Source: Halomonas ventosae
GTDB lineage: Bacteria; Pseudomonadota; Gammaproteobacteria; Pseudomonadales; Halomonadaceae
DNA: 64,000 bases
Reading direction: 5' to 3'
Assembly: GCF_004361885.1 (NCBI RefSeq)
Contig: NZ_SNWH01000008.1
Location: 62,001 to 126,000 of the forward strand
This document shows, piece by piece, positions 1 to 8,610 of this stretch. The position numbers and the translations under genes are program-made. Below the pieces are notes generated by a model, which had not been told where the DNA came from, made no database searches, and saw only the letters and a list, made by a program, of their open reading frames with translations. Positions within the stretch are counted from its first letter, which is position 1, and each line of letters starts with the position of its first letter.

Positions 1-433
1 CCTGGAGCTCGGCCAGCCGCTTCGGGAAGTCATCGACGCCGGCGTAGGGGTCGCGGCGCATGGCGGCCATGGTGTGGCTGTCGGCGCCTGGCGCACGCCC
101 CAGCCCCAGGTCGATGCGCCCGGGGTAGAGCGTCTCCAGGGTGCCGAACTGCTCGGCCACTACCAGTGGCGGGTGGTTGGGCAACATGATACCGCCGCTG
201 CCCACCCGGATGTGCTGGGTGGCGCCGGCGATATGCCCGATCAGCACTGCCGTCGCGGCGCTGGCGATGCCCTCGATGCTGTGGTGTTCGGCCAGCCAGT
301 AGCGGGTGAAGCCTAGCCGTTCGGTGAGCTGCGCCAGCGCGACACTCTCGCGGAAAGTGTCGGCGGCGCTGCCCCCCTCGCGGATCGGGGCCAGGTCGAG
401 CACGGAAAGTGGCGTATCGGCGAGTCGGGACAT
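1..433 (-). CDS. LLM-class flavin-dependent monooxygenase (luciferase-like), C-terminus off the window
   Basis: The reading frame starts at an ATG at 433 and stays open to the left edge, so only the N-terminal ~144 residues are visible. They match the start of the bacterial luciferase-like oxidoreductase family: an opening '[12 protein letters not shown]' stretch, the 'RYWLAEHH' motif at the end of the first beta-alpha unit, a '[11 protein letters not shown]' loop and '[11 protein letters not shown]', which lines the flavin pocket in this TIM-barrel family. Members use FMNH2 supplied by a reductase to oxidise small organic substrates; the substrate cannot be told from the sequence. The gene points away from the next genes and is separated from them by about 230 bp that show no further gene. 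Family assignment is firm, specific function is not. Confidence 0.88.
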   Translation of the reverse strand, partial: MSRLADTPLSVLDLAPIREGGSAADTFRESVALAQLTERLGFTRYWLAEHHSIEGIASAATAVLIGHIAGATQHIRVGSGGIMLPNHPPLVVAEQFGTLETLYPGRIDLGLGRAPGADSHTMAAMRRDPYAGVDDFPKRLAELQ

Positions 434-666
434 GGCGTGGAGAGCTCCGGAAACAATTAGCCTGCTGAGTTTATCCTAGCATCAGGGCGTCCGAGCGGGA
501 TTGCAACGCCCGCACGCTCGGCGTGCCTACCCAGGGCGCCGCACGAGGTTAGCCGGCACGTCACACGTGAAAGCCGAGCCGTGCTGGCGAGCTTGGCCGA
601 TGGTAGTGGCCAGCCGTCGCAGCAGGTCGTAAGCTCTGGGAACAATGGTGAAATCGGACTTCGACC

Positions 667-843
667 ATGAGCCTCATGCGCACCGGCCGTGGCGCGTCGC
701 GTCGCGGAGCCACGCGCCGTCGCCAGCGGCGCCGGTTCGACTGGAGCCGCTTCGATCGCTGGCTCGACCGGGTGGTGGTGGCGGCGGTGAGCATCGCCCT
801 GCTGGTGGGCGTTGTGGCCCTGGTTCTCACCTTGCTGTTCTAG
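667..843 (+). CDS. Small basic single-pass membrane protein (58 aa)
   Basis: A 58-codon frame starts with ATG at 667 and ends at TAG 841-843. The first ~35 residues are very arginine-rich (about 16 Arg) and include two FDxS/RFDxW-type aromatic-acidic patches. The last ~22 residues form one clear hydrophobic helix ('VAAVSIALLVGVVALVLTLLF') that ends right at the C-terminus, so the protein probably sits in the inner membrane with a positively charged cytoplasmic tail. The stop codon is only 29-41 bp before the following membrane-protein gene, which together with the telA-like gene makes a likely three-gene operon. I do not recognise a family. The codon use and the clean basic-then-hydrophobic layout make it a likely real small gene rather than a chance ORF. 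Confidence 0.6.
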   Translation: MSLMRTGRGASRRGATRRRQRRRFDWSRFDRWLDRVVVAAVSIALLVGVVALVLTLLF

Positions 844-872
844 TAGCGTGCCTTCCCGTTGACGGATAAAGG

Positions 873-1829
873 ATGGTCAGCCCCATGCTGGGATTCCTGC
901 AGGGATTTTCCTATGGCCTGTTCCTGACCTGCCTGCCCTGGCTGCTGGTGGGGCTGGTCAATCCGCGCCTGGCCGTGCCGGTCGAGCCGCCCGGCCGCCT
1001 GCAGGTCATCCTGCGCTATGCCCTGGTGGTGCCCTTCATCAGCATGTTGCTGTGGCTGACCTCGCTGTGGGGCGGCTTCGGGCCGACCCTGACAGGCTGG
1101 CTGGCGGGGCTGGTGGCGATTCCGGTGGCTCTGCCGCTGGAGCGTCGGCTGCGTGGCTGGCTTGCTCGGCGGCGTGACAGGCGCCGTCAGGCGAGCCTGG
1201 CGGCCCAGGTCGCGCGACGCCGTGCCGAGCAGCAGCGTGATGCCCACGAGGCTGACCTGGCGGTGCTCGATCCGGCACGGCCGCCGGCGGATGCCGACGA
1301 CCTGGTGCTGGCCTTGTGCCGGGCCAAGCAGAGGTTGATCGATGTCCGACGCCCCGACCTGGCAGTCCAGGCCGACCGGGTCTACAGCCGCTACCGTCAT
1401 GTGCTGGGCGTGCTGGGGAGCCGCTTCGACAGCGGCGAGCTGGCCTATGTGCGTGCCCGGGATCTGGTGGTCGAGGTCTGCTGCGCCGCGGTGGATACCC
1501 TCGATGCCATGGCCTCCCGAGCCAGCGGCGTGGCTAACGTGGATGGCGACTTCGTGCGGCGCCGCTTGAGTCGCGGTGGACAGCCGCTGGGGGCGCAGGA
1601 GCGCGCCGCCCTGGTGCGGCGCCTGGAACTGCTCGAGGAGACCGAGAAGGGGCTGCGCGAGCTGGCCGCGCGCAACGAGTCGGCGCTGACCGTGCTCGAC
1701 GACACGGCCGTCTCCCTGGCGCGCATCGAGACCGGGCGCCCGCAGGCCTCGGTCACTACCGAGCAGGCGCTGGAGGAGCTGCGCCGCTTCGTCTCCCGCG
1801 CCGACCGCTACGGGCGTGGCAGATCCTGA
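873..1829 (+). CDS. Membrane protein of the TelA operon, function unknown
   Basis: The product (318 aa from ATG 873; 314 aa from ATG 885) begins with about three hydrophobic segments (roughly residues 8-27, 46-65 and 70-90), followed by a very arginine-rich stretch and a helical cytoplasmic region with heptad-like Leu/Arg/Glu content. The 885 start is attractive because an AAAGGA lies 11 bp upstream, whereas ATG 873 overlaps that sequence. It lies 45 bp ahead of the TelA-type gene, and in many bacteria TelA genes are paired with an XpaC-like membrane protein, so it may play that part here. I see no catalytic motif. The pairing suggests a role in envelope stress or toxic-anion tolerance, but this is inference from position only. 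Confidence 0.75.
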   Translation: MVSPMLGFLQGFSYGLFLTCLPWLLVGLVNPRLAVPVEPPGRLQVILRYALVVPFISMLLWLTSLWGGFGPTLTGWLAGLVAIPVALPLERRLRGWLARRRDRRRQASLAAQVARRRAEQQRDAHEADLAVLDPARPPADADDLVLALCRAKQRLIDVRRPDLAVQADRVYSRYRHVLGVLGSRFDSGELAYVRARDLVVEVCCAAVDTLDAMASRASGVANVDGDFVRRRLSRGGQPLGAQERAALVRRLELLEETEKGLRELAARNESALTVLDDTAVSLARIETGRPQASVTTEQALEELRRFVSRADRYGRGRS

Positions 1830-1874
1830 GGCCGATCTTTCCCACGCCCTGACCCGATTCTTCGAGAGGTACTC

Positions 1875-3050
1875 ATGACCCAGCAACCCGAACGTGGCCC
1901 CCGCCTGTCGCTGCCCCCGGTGGAGGAGATCGCCCATCAGCTGGATGGCAGCGGCTCGGCGGGTAGTCCACATGACCCGTCGCTGGCGGCCGAAGCCGAT
2001 GCCTTCGTCGATGAACTGGAGGGCGGTGGCGATGCCGAGTCGCTGGCGCAACAGCGCCGCGCTATCGATGAGCTGGGCCTCGAGCTGCAGCAGCAGGCCG
2101 CTCACCAGAGTGCCATGCTACAGGCTCCGCTGCGCCAGCTGGCTCACCACGGCGACGAGGGCGGGCCGGTGGCCAAGGCGCTGGTTGACCTGCGCGGTCG
2201 AATGCAGGCGCTGGACCCTGCGCGGCACCGCCTGTCGCCGGGTCCGCTGGATCGCCTGCTGGCGCTGCTTCCGGGCGCCGGGAGTCGCCTGCAGCGCTAT
2301 TTCCGCAAGTTCGAGACCGCCCAGCAGGCGCTGGATGCGATCATCGCCGACCTGGAAGAGGGGCGCGATATGCTGCATCGCGACAACCTCACCCTGAGTG
2401 ACGACCAGCAGTCGCTGCGCGAGAGCCTTTTCGAGCTCCAGCGCCAGGTCGAGCTGGGTCGGTTGATCGACGAGCGACTGCAGGCCGCCATCGCCCGCCG
2501 CGACGAGGAGGACCCCCAGCGACGCTTCCTCGAGGAGGAGCTGCTGTTCCCGCTGCGCCAGCGCATTGTCGATCTTCAGCAGCAACTGGCGGTGTGCCAG
2601 CAGGGCGTGCTGGCGCTGGAGGTGATCATCCGCAACAACCGCGAGCTGATGCGAGGCGTCGACCGGGCCATCAACGTCACCGTCTCGGCGCTGACCGTGG
2701 CGGTCACGGTCGCTCTGGCCATCGCCAACCAGCGGCTGGTGCTGGACAGTGTCGAGGCGCTCAATGCCACCACCTCGGAGATGATCGGCGGCACCGCCCG
2801 GGCGCTGCGCCAGCAGGGCGTGGACATCCAGCAGCGGGCATCGTCGGCGATGCTCGACATGCAGGCCCTGGAGCAGGCCTTCGGCGAGGTGATGGGCGCC
2901 ATTGATGACTTGTCGCGTTATCGCCGCGAGGCCCTGCCACGGCTGGACGAACAGATCGACCGGCTGGCGGCTCTGGCGGGCCGAGGCGGCGAGGCCATCG
3001 ATCGCCTGCAGCGCGGCCGGCAGGGGCAGAATACCGCGGAACGCGACTGA
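1875..3050 (+). CDS. Toxic anion resistance protein, TelA/KlaA family
   Basis: The 391-residue product is almost wholly alpha-helical and coiled-coil-like, with no transmembrane segment in its first half. Hallmarks of the TelA family (PF05816) are visible: the 'GSRLQRYFRKFETAQQ' region near residues 135-150, 'LEEGRDMLHRDNLTL' near 165-175, and the C-terminal 'IIRNNRELMRGVDRAINVTVSALTVAV' region near 255-280 followed by 'LNATTSEMIGGTARAL'. Family members (plasmid KlaA/TelA, Listeria TelA) are linked to resistance to tellurite, nisin and other envelope insults, but the mechanism is not known. It follows the membrane-protein gene by 45 bp and probably shares its transcript. Start ATG 1875 is preceded by GAGAGGT. 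The family call is strong; resistance to any given anion is not shown. Confidence 0.88.
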   Translation: MTQQPERGPRLSLPPVEEIAHQLDGSGSAGSPHDPSLAAEADAFVDELEGGGDAESLAQQRRAIDELGLELQQQAAHQSAMLQAPLRQLAHHGDEGGPVAKALVDLRGRMQALDPARHRLSPGPLDRLLALLPGAGSRLQRYFRKFETAQQALDAIIADLEEGRDMLHRDNLTLSDDQQSLRESLFELQRQVELGRLIDERLQAAIARRDEEDPQRRFLEEELLFPLRQRIVDLQQQLAVCQQGVLALEVIIRNNRELMRGVDRAINVTVSALTVAVTVALAIANQRLVLDSVEALNATTSEMIGGTARALRQQGVDIQQRASSAMLDMQALEQAFGEVMGAIDDLSRYRREALPRLDEQIDRLAALAGRGGEAIDRLQRGRQGQNTAERD

Positions 3051-3126
3051 CATGGTCACCCTTTCAACGCGCGCACTGGACTATGCTGCTCAGATGCGTC
3101 GAGTTCGGCGCGCAACAAGAGGTGGA

Positions 3127-4434
3127 ATGATGGACCAGGTCAACAACATCTTCGTGATAGGGCTTAACGACTTCAATCGGCAGCGTCTCGAGACGCTGCA
3201 CGGTGCCGGGCAGTGGCGATTCCACGGGGTGATCGCCCCCGAGGCGGTCTATGACACCGAGGAATTCGACATCGACGCCATGCTGGGGGAGGCCACGGCG
3301 CAGCTCGAGGCCTTCGAGGGCTCCATCGATGCCATCGTCGGCTACATGGACTTCCCCGTCTCGACCATGCTGCCGATCCTCTGCGAACGCTTCGGTACCA
3401 CGACCACCTCGCTGGAAAGCCTGCTCAAGTGTGAGCACAAGTACTGGAGCCGCCGGGTACAGCGTGAGGTGATTCCCGATCATATCCCGGCCTTTGCCGC
3501 CTTCGATCCCTTCGATGACGAGGCGATGACCCACATCGGCGAGGCGGGACTCTACTTTCCCTTCTTCATCAAGCCGATCAAGTCCTCCGGCTCGCGGCTG
3601 GGCTTTCGCATCGACACCCCCGAGGACTTCTACCAGGCCATCGAGCAGCTGCGTGCCGCCATCGGCCTGATCGCCGACCCCTTCAATAGCGTGCTAGAGC
3701 AGGCCCAGCTGCCGCCGGAAATCGCCGCGGTGGACGGACATTTCTGCATGGCCGAGGAGATCATCGGCGGCTGGCAATGCACCGTGGAAGGCTACGTCTA
3801 CAACGGTGAAGTGGTCAGCTACGGTATCGTCGATTCGCTGCGCTATCCCCAGGTGCTGAGCTTCTTCCACTACCGCTACCCGTCGGGACTTCCCGATGAC
3901 ATCCAAGCGTCCATGGTTGAGCTCACTGACAGAATCATGACCCATATCGGCTATGACAATGCCGCCTTCAACATCGAGTACTTCTGGGACGAGGTGCAGG
4001 GACGCATCTGGCTGCTGGAGATCAACACCCGCATCTCCCAGTCGCACTGCGACCTCTTCGAGAAGGTCGACGGGGTCAGCAACCAGCAGGTGACCATCGA
4101 CCTGGGACTCGGCCGGCGCCCCGATATGCCGCATCGCGAAGGTGCCTTCCCGATCGCCGCGAAGTTCTTCTATCGGGTGTTCTTCTCCGACGCCCAGGTA
4201 ACCCGCGTTCCCTCGTCGCAGGAGGTCCGCGCGCTAGAGGCCGACTTTCCAGGCACCAGAATGGATATCCAGGTGGAGGAGGGGCAGTGGCTGTCGTCGC
4301 TGCCCGAGCAGGACAGCTACAGCTATGCCCTGGCGCATATCTGGATGGGAGCGTCCAGCGCCGAGCAACTGCTCGAGAACTACGAGCGGCTGGCGTCGCG
4401 CATGGCGTTCGAGTTCGATAATATCCAGGGCTGA
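3127..4434 (+). CDS. ATP-grasp domain ligase, substrate unknown
   Basis: Starting at the tandem ATGs 3127/3130 just after AGAGGTGG, the product has about 435 residues. An N-terminal pre-ATP-grasp fold ('NNIFVIGLNDFNRQRLE') is followed by an ATP-grasp core: the Lys pair 'FFIKPIKSSGSRLGF' near residue 150, 'EEIIGGWQCTVEGYV' near 215, and the metal-binding 'NIEYFWDE...IWLLEINTRIS' block near 280-300. ATP-grasp enzymes activate a carboxylate as acyl-phosphate and join it to an amine or thiol. The gene is 49 bp upstream of a CocE/NonD-type hydrolase and a UMF1-type transporter, and all three point the same way; this suggests a small peptide or amide that is made, moved and cut. The upstream in-frame extension to 2902 overlaps telA and is not used here. 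Substrate unknown. Confidence 0.85.
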   Translation: MMDQVNNIFVIGLNDFNRQRLETLHGAGQWRFHGVIAPEAVYDTEEFDIDAMLGEATAQLEAFEGSIDAIVGYMDFPVSTMLPILCERFGTTTTSLESLLKCEHKYWSRRVQREVIPDHIPAFAAFDPFDDEAMTHIGEAGLYFPFFIKPIKSSGSRLGFRIDTPEDFYQAIEQLRAAIGLIADPFNSVLEQAQLPPEIAAVDGHFCMAEEIIGGWQCTVEGYVYNGEVVSYGIVDSLRYPQVLSFFHYRYPSGLPDDIQASMVELTDRIMTHIGYDNAAFNIEYFWDEVQGRIWLLEINTRISQSHCDLFEKVDGVSNQQVTIDLGLGRRPDMPHREGAFPIAAKFFYRVFFSDAQVTRVPSSQEVRALEADFPGTRMDIQVEEGQWLSSLPEQDSYSYALAHIWMGASSAEQLLENYERLASRMAFEFDNIQG

Positions 4435-4483
4435 GGTGCCACCGGCCATAAGCGGGGCTCCAACGGACAAGGAGAGCACGACC

Positions 4484-6514
4484 ATGCGTATCGTCAACGA
4501 CTTCCCCCGCCGCGTCATGGAGGAGGAGACCTGGATCCCGCTGCCCGACGGCAGCCGGTTGGCGGCGCGCATCTGGCGACCGGTGGATGCCGAGAGCCAT
4601 CCCGTGCCGGCGATACTGGAGTACCTGCCCTACCGCAAGCGCGACCTCACCGCCGAGCGCGACGTCCAGACCCATCCCTACTGGGCGGGCCATGGCTATG
4701 CCGGGGTGCGGGTCGACATCCGCGGTACCGGCGAGTCCGACGGCGTGCTCACCGACGAGTACCTGCCCAGCGAGCTCGAGGACGGCGTGGCCATCCTCGA
4801 GTGGCTCGAGGCCCAGCCCTGGTGTACCGGTGATGTCGGCATGATCGGCATCTCCTGGGGCGGCTTCAACGGCCTGCAGATCGCCGCCCTGCGCCCCCCG
4901 CAGCTCAAGGCGGTGATCACGCTATGCTTCACCGATGACCGCTACGCCGACGACATCCACCACATGGGTGGCTGCCTGCTGGGCGATAACCTGTCCTGGG
5001 CCTCGACCATGTTCGACGGCAATGCCTGTCCCCCCGACCCCGAGCTGGTCGGCGAGCGCTGGCGGGAGATGTGGCTCGAGCGCCTCGATGGCAGCGGCAT
5101 GTGGCTCGCCCAGTGGCTCGAGCACCAGCGCCGCGATGACTACTGGAAGCACGGCTCGATATGCGAGGATTACTCGCGCATCCAGTGCCCGGTGTATGCC
5201 GTCAGCGGCTGGGCCGACGGCTACTGCAACGCCGTCTTCCGTGTCCTGGAAGGGCTCGAGGTGCCGCGCAAGGGGCTGGTCGGGCCCTGGGCCCACAAGT
5301 ACCCGCATCTGGGCGTGCCGGGACCAGCCATCGGTTTCCTGCAGGAGTCGCTGCGCTGGTGGGACCAGTGGCTCAAAGGCGTCGATACCGGGATCATGGA
5401 CGAGCCCATGCTGCGTGTCTGGATGCAGGAGTCGATGCCGCCCTCGGCGCGCTACGGCGAGCGCCCCGGGCGCTGGGTCGCCGAGCCCAGCTGGCCGTCC
5501 CCCAACATCATGGCCGAGGCCTGGCGGCTCACGGAGGGGCATGACCTGGTGCCGGACGATGAGGCGGGAGAGGACGACGGCGCCACGCTGGATATCCGCT
5601 CGCCCCTCTCGGTGGGGCTCTATGCCGGCAAGTGGTGCTCCTACAATGCGCCCCCGGACCTGCCCCACGATCAGCGCGACGAGGACGGTGGCTGCCTGAT
5701 CTTCCAGACGGCGCGCCTGACGGCGCCACTGGAGATCTGTGGATCGCCCGTGGTGGAACTCGAGCTTTGTGCCGACCAGCCGGTGGCCATGGTGGCGTTG
5801 CGTCTTTCCGACATTGCCGAGGACGACAAGGCCACCCGCGTCTCCTATGGGCTGCTCAACCTGACCCACCGCGACAGCGACGAGCACCCCGAGCCGCTGG
5901 AGCCCGGCCAGCGCTATCGGGTTCGGATTCCCCTCAAGCACATCGCCCAGCAGTTCCCGGCGGGTCATGCCATCCGCCTGGCGCTCTCCACCAGCTACTG
6001 GCCGCTGGCCTGGCCCGCGCCGCAGCCAGCGCGGATCACCGTATGGCCCGGCGCCAGCCGGCTGCTGCTGCCGCGACGCGAGCCGCGTCCTGCGGAGGAG
6101 GCCGCGCTGCCCGACTTCGATGAGCCGGAAGGCGCGCCGCCCCTGGCCAAGACCCTGCTGCAGCCCAGCCAGGAATCGTGGCGGGTGATCCGTGACCTGG
6201 CCCAGGATCGCACCACTCTGGAAGTGATCAATGATGAGGGTCGCTACCGAATCGATGATATCGACCTCGAGATCGCCGCTCGGGTCACTGAGCGTTATGC
6301 TTACGCCTACGGCAGCTACGATAGCGTCAGCGGCTGGACGGAGTGGCAGCGCAGCTTCAAGCGCGGCGACTGGGAGGTCAGCACTCTGACCCGCACCCTG
6401 CTGACCAGTGACGACGACAACTTCCGCATCCGGGCCACCCTGGACGCCTGGGAGGGGGAGACCCGGATCTATGCGCGCACCTGGGACGAGACCATTCCCC
6501 GCGATCTCGTCTAG
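4484..6514 (+). CDS. CocE/NonD family alpha/beta hydrolase (X-Pro dipeptidyl-peptidase-like)
   Basis: The start at ATG 4484 sits 9 bp after AAGGAG and gives 676 residues, the usual length for this family. An alpha/beta-hydrolase domain carries the oxyanion tyrosine region 'EYLPYRKRD' (about residues 46-54), 'VDIRGTGESDG' (78-87) and the nucleophile elbow G-I-S-W-G-G with Ser124. An 'SGWADGYCNAVF' block contains the acidic residue of the triad and 'GPWAHKYPH' the histidine. The C-terminal ~250 residues are the jelly-roll domain (PF08530). Relatives cleave cocaine esters, glutaryl-7-ACA or X-Pro peptides; no signal peptide is present, so it is probably cytoplasmic. It follows the ATP-grasp gene and precedes an MFS gene, which suggests it acts on an amide or peptide handled by the same set. 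Confidence 0.9.
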   Translation: MRIVNDFPRRVMEEETWIPLPDGSRLAARIWRPVDAESHPVPAILEYLPYRKRDLTAERDVQTHPYWAGHGYAGVRVDIRGTGESDGVLTDEYLPSELEDGVAILEWLEAQPWCTGDVGMIGISWGGFNGLQIAALRPPQLKAVITLCFTDDRYADDIHHMGGCLLGDNLSWASTMFDGNACPPDPELVGERWREMWLERLDGSGMWLAQWLEHQRRDDYWKHGSICEDYSRIQCPVYAVSGWADGYCNAVFRVLEGLEVPRKGLVGPWAHKYPHLGVPGPAIGFLQESLRWWDQWLKGVDTGIMDEPMLRVWMQESMPPSARYGERPGRWVAEPSWPSPNIMAEAWRLTEGHDLVPDDEAGEDDGATLDIRSPLSVGLYAGKWCSYNAPPDLPHDQRDEDGGCLIFQTARLTAPLEICGSPVVELELCADQPVAMVALRLSDIAEDDKATRVSYGLLNLTHRDSDEHPEPLEPGQRYRVRIPLKHIAQQFPAGHAIRLALSTSYWPLAWPAPQPARITVWPGASRLLLPRREPRPAEEAALPDFDEPEGAPPLAKTLLQPSQESWRVIRDLAQDRTTLEVINDEGRYRIDDIDLEIAARVTERYAYAYGSYDSVSGWTEWQRSFKRGDWEVSTLTRTLLTSDDDNFRIRATLDAWEGETRIYARTWDETIPRDLV

Positions 6515-6564
6515 GGCAGGGGAGGCTGCTATCGTGAGCGCCTGACTCTCACAAGGATGCGCCC

Positions 6565-7959
6565 ATGAGCCTCACCCCCGCCGCCGCGGCATCGACACCG
6601 CGCGCCTCGCGCAAGGAGATCCTGGGCTGGGCGATGTTCGATTTCGCCGGCCAGGCCTACACCCTGCTGATCATTACCGTGGTGTTCGGCGAGCTGTTTA
6701 CCACGGTGATCGTCGGCGACCGCGGCGATGGCTACCGCCTGGCCAACTTCCTGTGGAGCCTGGCGCTGGCGGTGAGCTACCTGCTGGTGGTCCTCACCGG
6801 GCCGCTCTGCGGGGCGGTGATGGATTATCGGGCCGAGAAGAAAGGTTTCCTGTTCATCAGCTACCTAGCCACCGTGGCCACCACCGCCATGCTCTACTTC
6901 GTGGCGCCGGGCTACGTGGTGCTGGGCGTGGTACTAATCGTGATCGCCAACTACGCCTACTCCATGAGCGAGTCTTTCATCGCCGCCTTCCTGCCCGACC
7001 TGGGCCCCCCGGAGGACCTGGGCAAGATCTCCGGCTTCGGCTGGGCGCTGGGCTATGTGGGTGGGCTGTTCGCCGCGGGCTTCTCGCTGGTGGCGCTGGG
7101 CGAGGCCACTGCGGAGAACTTCGAGCGCGTCCGCTGGGTCGGGCCCTTCGCGGCCGGTTTCTTCCTGGTCGCCGCCGTGCCCACCTTCCTGTGGGTGAAG
7201 GAGCGCGGCACGCCCCAGCCGCCCGGCAAGCCCTACCGCGAGATCGCCCTGGAGCGCGTCTCGACGACCCTGCACGAGCTCAAGCGCTTTCGCGACCTGG
7301 GGATCTTCCTGGTCTCGCTGCTGTTCTCCATGGCGGGCGTCTACATCATCATCGCCTTCGCCTTCATCTATGGCGCCCAGGTGATCGGCTGGGACGAGTC
7401 GGTGCGCAACCTCATGTTCATCATCGTGCAGATCACCGCGGCGGCAGGCGCCCTGGGCTTCGGCTTCCTCCAGGACCGTATCGGCACCCGGGTCACCTAC
7501 CTCTTCACCCTGGGGCTCTGGGTCGCGGCGATACTCGCCATCTGGGCCACCCCGGAGGTTACCGCCTTGCTGCATGCCCGTCTCGGGCTCGACTGGCAGG
7601 CCCAGCACCTCTTTCTGGTGGTGGGTTGCCTGGCGGGGCTCTCCTTGGGCTCCAGCCAGTCCGCCAGCCGCGCGCTGGTGGGGCTCTTTTCGCCGAGCCG
7701 CAAGGCCGCCGAGTTTTTCGGCTTCTGGGGGCTGGCCAACAAGCTCGCCGGGGTAATCGGCATCATCGGCCTGGGGCTGCTGCAGTCGCTGGTGGGGCTC
7801 AAGGGGTCGATCCTGCTCTGCGCGGTGCTCTTCGTCATCGCCATCCTGGTCTGCCTGTTCGTCGACCAGGCCCGGGGCCAGCAGGCGGCCCGTGATTGGG
7901 ATATCCGCAACCCTCGCCAGGACGCCCCGGCTTCGGGGCGGAATCCCCCTGTGGCATGA
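6565..7959 (+). CDS. MFS transporter, UMF1/Atg22-like family
   Basis: The 464-residue protein has about 12 hydrophobic segments. The opening 'GWAMFDFAGQAYTLLI' is the family signature of UMF1 (Atg22-like, PF11700) permeases, and 'GAVMDYRAEKKGFLF' matches the loop between helices 2 and 3. A later 'QSASRALVGLFSPSRKAAEFFGFWG' block corresponds to the conserved cytoplasmic region before the last helices. Yeast Atg22 exports amino acids from the vacuole; bacterial members are mostly uncharacterised. Its place 50 bp after the CocE/NonD hydrolase suggests uptake or export of the substrate or product of that enzyme. Its 3' end contains a strong GC hairpin (7923-7940), which lies within the reading frame. 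Confidence 0.87.
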   Translation: MSLTPAAAASTPRASRKEILGWAMFDFAGQAYTLLIITVVFGELFTTVIVGDRGDGYRLANFLWSLALAVSYLLVVLTGPLCGAVMDYRAEKKGFLFISYLATVATTAMLYFVAPGYVVLGVVLIVIANYAYSMSESFIAAFLPDLGPPEDLGKISGFGWALGYVGGLFAAGFSLVALGEATAENFERVRWVGPFAAGFFLVAAVPTFLWVKERGTPQPPGKPYREIALERVSTTLHELKRFRDLGIFLVSLLFSMAGVYIIIAFAFIYGAQVIGWDESVRNLMFIIVQITAAAGALGFGFLQDRIGTRVTYLFTLGLWVAAILAIWATPEVTALLHARLGLDWQAQHLFLVVGCLAGLSLGSSQSASRALVGLFSPSRKAAEFFGFWGLANKLAGVIGIIGLGLLQSLVGLKGSILLCAVLFVIAILVCLFVDQARGQQAARDWDIRNPRQDAPASGRNPPVA

Positions 7960-7993
7960 TGCTCGCAAAGGGCAGACGCCGGGAGGGAAGGTC

Positions 7994-8515
7994 ATGAGCG
8001 AGGAGCGCGCCACGCGCCGTGCGGGGCTGGGCATGATGCTGCTGTTCTGGGTGCTATTCCTGGGCGGCGGGGCCTGGTGGCTTCACGGCTACCTGGAGGC
8101 GCAGCGCAACCCCAACGCCCATCTCGCCAGTGTGGCGGGCACGGACGAGCCGCTGGTGCTGGAGCGCAATCGCGCCGGCCACTTCGTGGCCACCGGGCGC
8201 ATCAACGACCAGCCGGTGGAGTTCCTGCTCGATACCGGCGCCACCTATGTCGCGGTACCGGCCGACATGGCCGAGCGGCTGGGGCTCGAGAGTACCGGCA
8301 GCGCCTGGTTCAATACCGCCAACGGTCGCGTGCGCGGCGAGCTGGCTACCCTCGAGACGGTGAGCCTGGGCGGGTACGAGGCCCACGGCGTGCGCGGCTC
8401 GATCAGCCCCGCTCTCACTGGTGACGCGGCGCTGCTGGGGATGAGCTTTCTTAACCGCTTCGACATCGAGATCCGTGATGAGCGTATGGTGCTGCGCCCC
8501 GCACAGCGGCGCTGA
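7994..8515 (+). CDS. Membrane-anchored retropepsin-like aspartic protease (TIGR02281 family)
   Basis: ATG 7994 follows a GGGAGGGAAGG ribosome-binding site and gives 173 residues. An N-terminal membrane helix ('GLGMMLLFWVLFLGGGAWWL', about residues 11-30) would place the rest in the periplasm. The catalytic 'VEFLLDTGATYVAVP' has the D-T-G-A core of retroviral-type aspartic proteases, and 'LLGMSFLNRFDIEI' is the matching second-half signature of the family. Such proteins act as dimers with one DTG each. Natural substrates in proteobacteria are unknown. It follows the UMF1 gene by 34 bp and could be co-transcribed, but similar genes occur alone in many proteobacteria. Confidence 0.87.
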   Translation: MSEERATRRAGLGMMLLFWVLFLGGGAWWLHGYLEAQRNPNAHLASVAGTDEPLVLERNRAGHFVATGRINDQPVEFLLDTGATYVAVPADMAERLGLESTGSAWFNTANGRVRGELATLETVSLGGYEAHGVRGSISPALTGDAALLGMSFLNRFDIEIRDERMVLRPAQRR

Positions 8516-8610
8516 GGTGGTCATGGCGAGATCCCGCGTCGTCCCTGCTGGCAGCTCGAAGAGACCAACGCAAGATGCCGTTGTCGTGTCGGCCCTGATA
8601 CCATGGATGC

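Noticed and set aside
840..2105. 421-codon antisense frame over the TelA operon
   Set aside because: Composition is that of a shadow of GC-rich genes (Gln/His/Ala/Arg-rich) with no family features, while the plus-strand genes have clear ones.
7923..7940. Strong GC hairpin (7-bp stem, GCTT loop) near the UMF1 gene end
   Set aside because: It lies inside the reading frame and has no T run, so I do not call it a terminator.
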